A stretch of DNA of 5,424 bases from Spirochaetaceae bacterium (GTDB lineage Bacteria; Spirochaetota; Spirochaetia; Treponematales; Breznakiellaceae): positions 1 to 5,424 of the forward strand of contig JAISDF010000003.1 of the NCBI GenBank assembly GCA_031265025.1. The letters run 5' to 3'. Below, piece by piece: positions 1 to 4,591 of this stretch (position 1 is the first letter of the stretch; every line of letters starts with the position of its first letter). The translations under genes and the position numbers were made by a program. Below the pieces are notes generated by a model. The model saw only the letters and a program-made list of their open reading frames with translations. It ran no database searches and was not told where the DNA came from.

Positions 1-728
1 ACGGATTTAAGAATTTCAATGCCTGACCTGAGATCGGCGATATTGGTAAACTTTATTTGGCCGTTTTCCATCCGGGGCATGAATTGGGGGATGCAGGTGA
101 TGATGATTTTTCCCGAGGCAGAGCTTATATAGGCGCTTCCGTTTTTTGAGGGCATGGCCCCTTCCAGCAGGGCCTTAAGCCTGTCCAGGGACATATCAAG
201 GCCTATCACCCCCCTGACCCCGCCCTGGTCAGAAACGCCTATGAGGCAGGTTACTACTATCTGACCGGTAATCAGGTCAGGATAGGGTTCGGTAAAAATC
301 ACCCCGGAGGCTGTCTTGCCGTATTCATACCAGTAATGAAAGTCAGGGTCTTCGCCTATGGGACTGGGGAGGGAAGGGTCGCTGAGGTACAGATCGCCGT
401 TATCAAAGGCTATATACCCCGAGAGGAAGTCGCTGTTCGGCCTGACGCTCAGGGCCAGATAGTTTTCATAGTCCTGCCTGGTTTTCAGTATGCCCAAAGA
501 CACTTCGTTGGACATATTGTCAAGCGTGCCGGACAGGACCTTTACAAAGTCCTCAAGGCGGTTTGTATACCGTTCGGTGATGGTGACGAGTTTGTCAAAC
601 TGGTAGTTCCAGAACACCGAGGTCTGTTTTGTATAGTTGAGCGCCGCCATGGTTATGAGGCTCATGATAAAAATCATGCTGAGTATTAGTATTGCTGTTT
701 TTGTGGGGAGGCTTTTACCGGCGCCCAT
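1..728 (-). CDS. dCache-domain membrane sensor, probable methyl-accepting chemotaxis protein (N-terminal part, 3' end off window)
   Basis: Reading the minus strand from the ATG at 728 gives 242 uninterrupted residues that run off the left edge. Residues 1-10 are a short basic cytoplasmic tail and about 11-30 form a membrane helix (AILILSMIFIMSLITMAAL). The rest is an extracytoplasmic domain with double-Cache features: a helical stretch (about 31-100), then WYEYGKTASG (133-142), TEPYPD (146-151) and GVIGLDMSLDRL (173-184), followed by the start of a second lobe with GSAYISSASGKII. This architecture is known from chemoreceptors, and also from sensor kinases and cyclases. The signalling domain lies outside the window, so chemoreceptor is the likeliest of several options. 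The start is chosen because it sits just before the membrane helix. No Shine-Dalgarno is visible upstream of it. It is divergent from the transporter operon and probably transcribed separately. Confidence 0.85.
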   Translation of the reverse strand, partial: MGAGKSLPTKTAILILSMIFIMSLITMAALNYTKQTSVFWNYQFDKLVTITERYTNRLEDFVKVLSGTLDNMSNEVSLGILKTRQDYENYLALSVRPNSDFLSGYIAFDNGDLYLSDPSLPSPIGEDPDFHYWYEYGKTASGVIFTEPYPDLITGQIVVTCLIGVSDQGGVRGVIGLDMSLDRLKALLEGAMPSKNGSAYISSASGKIIITCIPQFMPRMENGQIKFTNIADLRSGIEILKS

Positions 729-792
729 AATTAAAACATACGGATAGCGGCCTTTTTTTGGCAAAAATCGGGGATATTTAATCGTAATAATC

Positions 793-811
793 TTCAATAT
801 ATAATAATGAA
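793..811. promoter_or_regulatory. Imperfect AT-rich dyad, possible operator
   Basis: The 19 bases have the form TTCA-N-TAT-N3-ATA-N-TGAA. The arms match when compared with the reverse complement, except at the centre and at one position in each half. The dyad lies about 65 bp upstream of the sensor start and about 100 bp upstream of the transporter promoter, so either side could use it. Its size and shape suit a dimeric regulator. In AT-rich DNA a dyad of this quality can arise by chance. Confidence 0.3.
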
Positions 812-868
812 GAACAAAAGACGCCTTTTTCCCGCGCGGGGGCCCGGTATCCGTCGATAATGATGGAA

Positions 869-899
869 TATGCAAAAAAACGCATAAAAATACAAAAAA
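869..899. promoter_or_regulatory. A-tracts with short inverted repeat upstream of the promoter (UP-element-like or bent DNA)
   Basis: Three A-runs (874-880, 886-890, 894-899) lie just upstream of the -35 box on the plus strand, centred roughly 9-11 bases apart. The first two are enclosed or bordered by the inverted repeat TATGC (869-873) and GCATA (882-886). Relative to the predicted transcription start they fall at about -50 to -75. That is where UP elements contact the RNA polymerase alpha subunit, and where intrinsic curvature can stimulate a promoter. The role is inferred from position and composition only. Confidence 0.4.
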
Positions 900-911
900 T
901 TCCCTGTTTTA

Positions 912-941
912 TTGACAGCGGCAGGGCTTAACAGGTATACT
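912..941 (+). promoter_or_regulatory. Sigma-70 type promoter of the amino acid transporter operon
   Basis: A perfect -35 hexamer TTGACA (912-917) is followed after 18 bp by TATACT (936-941), which matches TATAAT at five of six positions. The predicted start of transcription is about 947-949, giving a leader of roughly 57 bases before the binding-protein start codon. The near-consensus hexamers predict strong intrinsic activity. Any control would then most likely come from a repressor or from the leader RNA. Confidence 0.8.
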
Positions 942-952
942 CATGCAATCAT

Positions 953-986
953 GGGCTCTGTCCCCGCCTCGGGCCCGATAGAGCCC
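953..986 (+). promoter_or_regulatory. Strong GC-rich stem-loop in the 5' untranslated leader
   Basis: GGGCTCTGTC (953-962) pairs with GATAGAGCCC (977-986), a 10-bp stem with one G-U pair. Inside the loop, CCCG (963-966) can pair with CGGG (970-973) around a three-base loop, leaving CCC (974-976) as a bulge. The hairpin begins within a few bases of the predicted transcript 5' end and stops 7 bases before the Shine-Dalgarno, which stays free. It has no following U-run, so it is not an intrinsic terminator. Likely roles are 5'-end stabilisation of the mRNA or, at DNA level, an operator dyad overlapping the start region. Confidence 0.6.
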
Positions 987-993
987 GCCTGAG

Positions 994-1000
994 AAGGAGG
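994..1000 (+). promoter_or_regulatory. Strong Shine-Dalgarno of the binding-protein gene
   Basis: AAGGAGG lies 4 bases before the ATG at 1005. It is the strongest ribosome binding site in the window, in keeping with a binding protein made in excess over its membrane partners. It fixes the start codon choice. Confidence 0.85.
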
Positions 1001-1004
1001 AAAT

Positions 1005-1814
1005 ATGAAAGTAAGAAAAGCGGCCTTCACGGCCCTTGTGCTTGCCGTTCTGGTTCAGGGTGCGTGTACCAGGTCCGGCGCGGACTCAGGCGGTTTGACC
1101 CTGAAATCCGGGGTGCTTACCATAGGCATGGAAATCGGCTATCCCCCCATGGAGTACTTTGACACCGACGGAGAGACCCCCATCGGTTTTGACGTAGAGC
1201 TGGGCAGGGCCCTTGCCGCCAAACTGGGGCTCGGCGTTGAGTTTGTGGATACCGCCTGGGACGGCATTTTCGCCGGGGTTGAGACAAACAAATACGATTG
1301 TATCATCTCATCGGTTACTTATAACGAAGAACGGGCCGCCCGGTATAATTTTACCAAGCCCTATATAGCCAATTCCCAGCTTCTCGTGGTCAACAAGGAT
1401 TCCCGCGTCAAGCCCAGGACACTGGACGAAGTACGGGGGCTCAGGCTTACCTATCAGGCCGAGACAACCTCGGATGAGCTTGCCACCAAGTGGATTGAAG
1501 CGTCCGGGGCGCAGGTCGAGGTTTTTGAGTATGACAAAGTGATGAATTGCTTTGACGAACTTACCCTGAGCCGGGTTGACGTTATCCTGGTGGACAGCGT
1601 GGTCGCCGCCGAATATCTTTCCCGGCCGGGCAATCCCTATGAGATAACCGCCGAGGTAAGCAACGACGAAGTGCTCGCGATCTGCCTCAAACGGGGCAAC
1701 CAGGTCCTTACGGATGTCCTTAACAAAGCCCTTGACGAGCTCTATGCCGACGGCACCTTGCAGCGGATTTCCCAGGAAATTTTCGGAACCGACGTGGTTT
1801 CTTCGGTAAGGTAG
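1005..1814 (+). CDS. Polar amino acid ABC transporter, substrate-binding protein (family 3, probable lipoprotein)
   Basis: This 269-residue extracytoplasmic receptor binds an amino acid and delivers it to the permease encoded next. Residues 1-20 form a signal peptide (MKVRK, then a hydrophobic stretch) ending in VQGAC. Cys21 is the likely lipid-anchor site, although Q and G before A-C make a loose lipobox. The mature protein has the two-lobe SBP family 3 fold. GFDVELGRALAAKL (61-74) matches the family signature, Arg110 in NEERAARYNFTKPY is the expected ligand carboxylate contact, and Asp197 in RVDVILVDSVVAAEY is the expected amino-group contact. The usual G-T-T phosphate-like loop reads ETTSDE (153-158). 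Length is normal for the family. The substrate cannot be read from sequence: cystine, glutamine, arginine or histidine types all share these motifs. The gene is first in the operon, with a strong promoter and Shine-Dalgarno. Confidence 0.93.
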   Translation: MKVRKAAFTALVLAVLVQGACTRSGADSGGLTLKSGVLTIGMEIGYPPMEYFDTDGETPIGFDVELGRALAAKLGLGVEFVDTAWDGIFAGVETNKYDCIISSVTYNEERAARYNFTKPYIANSQLLVVNKDSRVKPRTLDEVRGLRLTYQAETTSDELATKWIEASGAQVEVFEYDKVMNCFDELTLSRVDVILVDSVVAAEYLSRPGNPYEITAEVSNDEVLAICLKRGNQVLTDVLNKALDELYADGTLQRISQEIFGTDVVSSVR

Positions 1815-1820
1815 GAAGCA

Positions 1821-1849
1821 GGGCAGGTCCTCCTGTTTTGGACCTGTCT
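1821..1849 (+). promoter_or_regulatory. Intercistronic hairpin between binding-protein and permease genes
   Basis: CAGGTCC (1824-1830) pairs perfectly with GGACCTG (1840-1846) around a 9-base loop. Three more outer pairs (two of them G-U) extend the stem to about 10 bp. It starts 6 bases after the binding-protein stop codon. The following bases are mixed, not a U-run, so full termination is unlikely. In ABC importer operons such structures are known to protect the upstream mRNA segment from 3' decay or to cause partial termination, giving more binding protein than permease. That role is inferred here. Confidence 0.6.
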
Positions 1850-1885
1850 GTCTGCCGGTTTGCCAGGGCCGCGGATGCTTTTTGT

Positions 1886-1890
1886 AAGGA
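1886..1890 (+). promoter_or_regulatory. Shine-Dalgarno of the permease gene
   Basis: AAGGA lies 9 bases before the ATG at 1900. It supports the long form of the permease. The nearby ATG at 1893 is in another frame and meets a stop after four codons. Confidence 0.6.
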
Positions 1891-1899
1891 TTATGCGCG

Positions 1900-2925
1900 A
1901 TGTTTAGCTTGTGTGAAGGCAATGTCAGTTACAGCAGTCTCCCCCTGTTCAGAAAGCGCTGGTTTGCCACTTCCCTGTTTTTGGGGGAATTATGGCTGCT
2001 GCTGCTGCTTTATTACCTGCCCTTTGGCATCCTTTCAAAATTTCTGGCGCGGCCCCTGGTTCCGGTACTGTCCCTCCTGCTGTTTTGGGGCTGTTTCCTG
2101 GCGGTCTTTTTTACCGGCGATGTATACGCCCTCAGAAAAAACAGCGTCTATACAATACGGCTAAAATTTTTGTTTGCTGCCCTGCATTTCCTGGTTTTGA
2201 TCCTCGTTACGGCCCTTGCCGCCGGAGTGGTTCTTGCGGTTCCGCGTTATGTCCCGGACGGTGTCAAGGCTCTTTTCAACAGGACCGCCGCCTGGATGAC
2301 CCAGCTCATAGACGGTTCAAGGGTTACGCTGTGGCTTACTGTTCTCGCTGTTTCGGCGGGGCTTGTCATGAGCCTTTTTCTGGCCCTGGGCAAACTGTCA
2401 AAGAGGTTCTGGATCAACAGGCTCTGTTCCGCCTATGTGTTCTTTTTCCGGGGCACACCGCTCCTCATGCAGCTTTATTTTATCTACTACGGCCTGCCCC
2501 AGATAACCCGGCTCCTGACCATCAACAACCGTTTCCTTGCCGCCTTTATCGCCTTCAGCCTTAATTCCGCGGCCTACTGCGCCGAGATTATCCGGGCGGC
2601 CATACTCAGCATTGACAAGGGCCAGTTCGAAGCCTCCCGCGCCCTGGGGCTGTCCTACGGCCAGACCATGAGCCTGGTGATTGTTCCCCAGTCCATACGG
2701 CGTCTTATCCCGCCTGTGGGGAACGAGTTTATCATGATGCTTAAAGACGCTTCCCTGGTTTCCCTTATCGCCCTTACGGATATAACCAAGGTAACCCGTT
2801 CAATTTCGTCGTCTACCGCGTCGGCAATGGTGTATATACCGGCGATGATACTCTACCTTATCATCACGGCGGTCTTCACCTTTGTTTTCCACAAACTGGA
2901 GAATAAGTATTCAATATATGTGTAA
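1900..2925 (+). CDS. Polar amino acid ABC transporter, permease (HisM/GlnP family) with N-terminal membrane extension
   Basis: This 341-residue integral membrane protein forms the channel of the importer. The canonical domain spans about residues 133-341: GSRVTLWLTVLAVSAGL (139-155), FFFRGTPLLMQLYFIYYGLP (181-200), RFLAAFIAFSLNSAAYCAEIIRA (211-233) and a last helix at about 310-330. The EAA loop that docks on the ATPase is EASRALGLSYGQTMSLVIVP (244-263). Family members are usually about 215-230 residues, so roughly 120 N-terminal residues are extra. These include three likely membrane helices (about 22-40, 53-71 and 88-114). The start is supported by AAGGA 9 bases upstream. A shorter product from Met133 (base 2296) is possible but has only a poorly spaced AGGA. 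Only one permease gene is present, so a homodimer is expected. It lies 85 bases after the binding-protein gene. Confidence 0.92.
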   Translation: MFSLCEGNVSYSSLPLFRKRWFATSLFLGELWLLLLLYYLPFGILSKFLARPLVPVLSLLLFWGCFLAVFFTGDVYALRKNSVYTIRLKFLFAALHFLVLILVTALAAGVVLAVPRYVPDGVKALFNRTAAWMTQLIDGSRVTLWLTVLAVSAGLVMSLFLALGKLSKRFWINRLCSAYVFFFRGTPLLMQLYFIYYGLPQITRLLTINNRFLAAFIAFSLNSAAYCAEIIRAAILSIDKGQFEASRALGLSYGQTMSLVIVPQSIRRLIPPVGNEFIMMLKDASLVSLIALTDITKVTRSISSSTASAMVYIPAMILYLIITAVFTFVFHKLENKYSIYV

Positions 2926-2943
2926 CGATATGTTCCGGGGCTC

Positions 2944-2948
2944 AGGAG
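2944..2948 (+). promoter_or_regulatory. Shine-Dalgarno of the ATPase gene
   Basis: AGGAG is followed by 7 bases and then the ATG at 2956. This spacing favours 2956 over the in-frame ATG two codons later (2962). Confidence 0.7.
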
Positions 2949-2955
2949 ACAGGCC

Positions 2956-3732
2956 ATGTCAATGATAAAGACCTCCGGTGTTTACAAAACCTTTCACGGA
3001 AAGCACGGAAGGGGCCCCCTGGAAGTGCTCAAGAATGTTTCCCTTACGGTTGAGCAGAAGGAAGTGATCTGCATCATCGGCCCTTCGGGGGCGGGAAAAT
3101 CAACCTACCTGCGTATATTAAACCGCCTTGAACAGATTGATTCGGGGCAAATATATATTGAAGACAAGCTCCTGTTTGATTACAAGGACGGGATCAACAA
3201 GGTGAAAATGCCCCAGGCCGAGCGGAATACCGCCCTGCTTGAGGTGGGCATGGTGTTTCAGAATTTCAATCTTTTTCCCCACAAGACCGTGGCCGAAAAC
3301 GTGATGCTTGCCCCCCTTCATGTGCGAAGGACAAACGCCGAAGAAGCCAGGGCAAAGGCCCTGGTCCTGCTTGACCGGGTGGGGCTGGGGGACAAGGTAA
3401 ACGCCTATCCTTCGCAGCTTTCGGGAGGGCAGCAGCAGAGGGTTGCCATAGCCAGGGCCCTTGCCATGGAGCCAAAAATCATGCTCTTTGACGAGCCGAC
3501 TTCGGCGCTGGACCCCGAACTGGTAGGCGAGGTGCTCCAGGTTATGAAGGGCCTTGCCGCCGCCGGGATGACCATGCTGGTGGTTACCCATGAAATGGGC
3601 TTTGCCCGCGAAGCGGCCGATAAAGTGGTCTTTATGTTTGAAGGGGCCATACTTGAAACAGGAAACCCCGAAAAGATATTCAGCCACCCGGAGAATCCGA
3701 GGACCCGCCAGTTCCTGCAGAGTGTGCTTTAG
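2956..3732 (+). CDS. Polar amino acid ABC transporter, ATP-binding protein (GlnQ/HisP family)
   Basis: This 258-residue cytoplasmic ATPase powers the importer and has every catalytic element. The Walker A is GPSGAGKST (43-50 core), with the Q-loop Gln in VFQNFNLFPH (Q102), the signature LSGGQQQR (155-162), the Walker B IMLFDEPT (175-182, catalytic Glu180), the D-loop SALD (183-186) and the switch His in THEMGFA (H212). The short segment LLFDYKDGINKVKMPQAER (72-90) before the Q-loop resembles the insertion seen in HisP-type proteins. The C-terminus GNPEKIFSHPENPRTRQFLQSVL is typical of the family, and there is no extra regulatory domain. It follows the permease by 30 bases with its own Shine-Dalgarno, so it is the last gene of the operon. 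Its TAG stop overlaps the stop of the convergent regulator gene by 4 bases, and no terminator is visible at its end. Confidence 0.96.
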   Translation: MSMIKTSGVYKTFHGKHGRGPLEVLKNVSLTVEQKEVICIIGPSGAGKSTYLRILNRLEQIDSGQIYIEDKLLFDYKDGINKVKMPQAERNTALLEVGMVFQNFNLFPHKTVAENVMLAPLHVRRTNAEEARAKALVLLDRVGLGDKVNAYPSQLSGGQQQRVAIARALAMEPKIMLFDEPTSALDPELVGEVLQVMKGLAAAGMTMLVVTHEMGFAREAADKVVFMFEGAILETGNPEKIFSHPENPRTRQFLQSVL

Positions 3733-4163
3733 ATAAAATACATATATGACTCGTCGGGATCTATGGTGCCGACCAGGGAGGCGAGGGTTTCCCTGTCTAT
3801 GATTTGGGCTATGCGGTCATTGATGCGGTTGTATACAGTGGCGCGTATGCAGCGCTGGAGCTTGGTTTCCTTTACCCCCGGCAGGGGAGGGTCCACAATG
3901 AGCATATCCCCTTCGAGTATGCGCAGCACATCGCCGATGATGATTTCATGGGCGGGCCTTGCCAGGGCATAGCCTCCCGACGCCCCCTTGACCGAGCGTA
4001 TGAAACCTGAACGGCGGAGTATGACGGCCACCTGTTCAAGATAGCGTATCGAGATTCCCTGCCGCTCGGCGGCAAGGGCCAGGGCCGTATGGGGCTCGGA
4101 GGCGTGTTCCGCCAGGTCTATGAGAAGCCGTATGCCGTAGCGTCCCCTGGTGGATATTTTCAT
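3729..4163 (-). CDS. Rrf2-family transcriptional regulator lacking the full Fe-S cysteine triad
   Basis: This 144-residue DNA-binding protein opens with the Rrf2 signature MKISTRGRYGIRLLIDLAEH. The winged helix-turn-helix follows: ALALAAERQGISIRYLEQVAVILRRSGFI (29-55) carries the helices and GASGGYALARP (60-70) the wing. The dimerisation region contains IGDVLRILEG (76-85). Fe-S members such as IscR and NsrR use three cysteines in the region after this. Here there is one, Cys105, in a position that aligns with the third cysteine of the neighbouring paralogue. A cluster bound in the usual way is therefore unlikely, and the protein may sense something else, as CymR-type members do through a partner protein. 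Its ATG overlaps the stop of the upstream rrf2 gene (ATGA), with TGGAG at 4172-4176 as ribosome binding site, so translation is probably coupled. Confidence 0.9.
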   Translation of the reverse strand: MKISTRGRYGIRLLIDLAEHASEPHTALALAAERQGISIRYLEQVAVILRRSGFIRSVKGASGGYALARPAHEIIIGDVLRILEGDMLIVDPPLPGVKETKLQRCIRATVYNRINDRIAQIIDRETLASLVGTIDPDESYMYFI

Positions 4164-4591
4164 AACACATACTCCAGTTGATCCATGTTTCGGTAAGCCT
4201 CGGCAAGATCGGCAAGGGTAATGGAATCAACACATTCGCCGATTTCCCTGTAGAGTTCGGCCCAGGTATGGCGGCTCATGCAGGTGGCCTCGATGGGACA
4301 GGGTTTGGAGTTTACGCACGCCACAGGTTCAAGCGGACCTTCAACAGTCCTGAATATCTGGCCTACGGTAATTTTGTCAAGCGGCCGCCCCGGAAGGTAG
4401 CCGCCCTGGGGACCCCGTATGCCCTGGACTATGCCCGCCTTGCGGAGGGGGATAAAGAGCTGTTCAAGATACCCGTCGGATACGCCGGTGTTTTCCGAAA
4501 TGGAACGGGTACTTGCGTATTCGCCTTCGGGAAGCTGGGCAATGTACAGCAGCGCTTCAAGGGAATAACGCCCCTTGGTTGATATTCTCAT
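4160..4591 (-). CDS. Rrf2-family transcriptional regulator with IscR-like cysteine triad
   Basis: This 143-residue regulator begins MRISTKGRYSLEALLYIAQL. Its winged helix-turn-helix covers STRSISENTGVSDGYLEQLFIPLRKAGIV (28-55) with wing GPQGGYLPGRP (60-70), then ITVGQIFRTVEGPLEPV. Three cysteines follow as C92-x5-C98-x5-C104, the same spacing as the [2Fe-2S] ligands of IscR, and His108 lies close to where IscR has its histidine ligand (one residue later). This supports an iron-sulfur or redox sensor. Orthology to iscR is not claimed, because no isc or suf genes are seen and the neighbour is a sulfur amino acid enzyme. AAAAGGA at 4599-4605 precedes the ATG at 4591. The start overlaps the stop of the PLP-enzyme gene (ATGA), and the stop overlaps the start of the second rrf2 gene in the same way. 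Confidence 0.92.
   Translation of the reverse strand: MRISTKGRYSLEALLYIAQLPEGEYASTRSISENTGVSDGYLEQLFIPLRKAGIVQGIRGPQGGYLPGRPLDKITVGQIFRTVEGPLEPVACVNSKPCPIEATCMSRHTWAELYREIGECVDSITLADLAEAYRNMDQLEYVL

Larger units (their letters stand above)
729..1004. other. Divergent intergenic region between the sensor gene and the transporter operon
   Basis: This is the only sizeable non-coding stretch. It is clearly more AT-rich than the flanking genes up to about 830 and again at 870-912. It contains an imperfect 19-bp dyad (793-811), a GC palindrome (831-840), an inverted repeat with A-tracts (869-899), a sigma-70 type promoter (912-941) and a 5'-UTR stem-loop (953-986). I see no RNA gene, repeat unit or intact small ORF in it. 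A promoter for the minus-strand sensor gene must lie here, but I find no convincing -35/-10 pair or sigma-28 motif on that strand. Confidence 0.8.

Noticed and set aside
336..689. Plus-strand open frame of 117 codons
   Set aside because: It lies opposite the dCache sensor frame, which has a membrane helix and family motifs throughout. The plus-strand product shows no recognisable domain and has no convincing Shine-Dalgarno.
831..840. Perfect palindrome CCCGCGCGGG considered as a terminator
   Set aside because: The T-run lies before it on the plus strand, not after, and on the minus strand it is followed by A residues. With a 10-base span it also leaves almost no loop. It may be chance, or part of the regulatory region.
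729..1004. Riboswitch or T-box leader (SAM, lysine, cysteine T-box)
   Set aside because: The predicted leader is only about 57 bases with a single hairpin. No T-box sequence, SAM-class core or terminator/antiterminator pair is visible.
1838..2164. Plus-strand frame of 108 codons before and across the permease start
   Set aside because: The overlapping permease frame has a better Shine-Dalgarno and continuous membrane helices. This frame is cysteine-rich with no recognisable domain.
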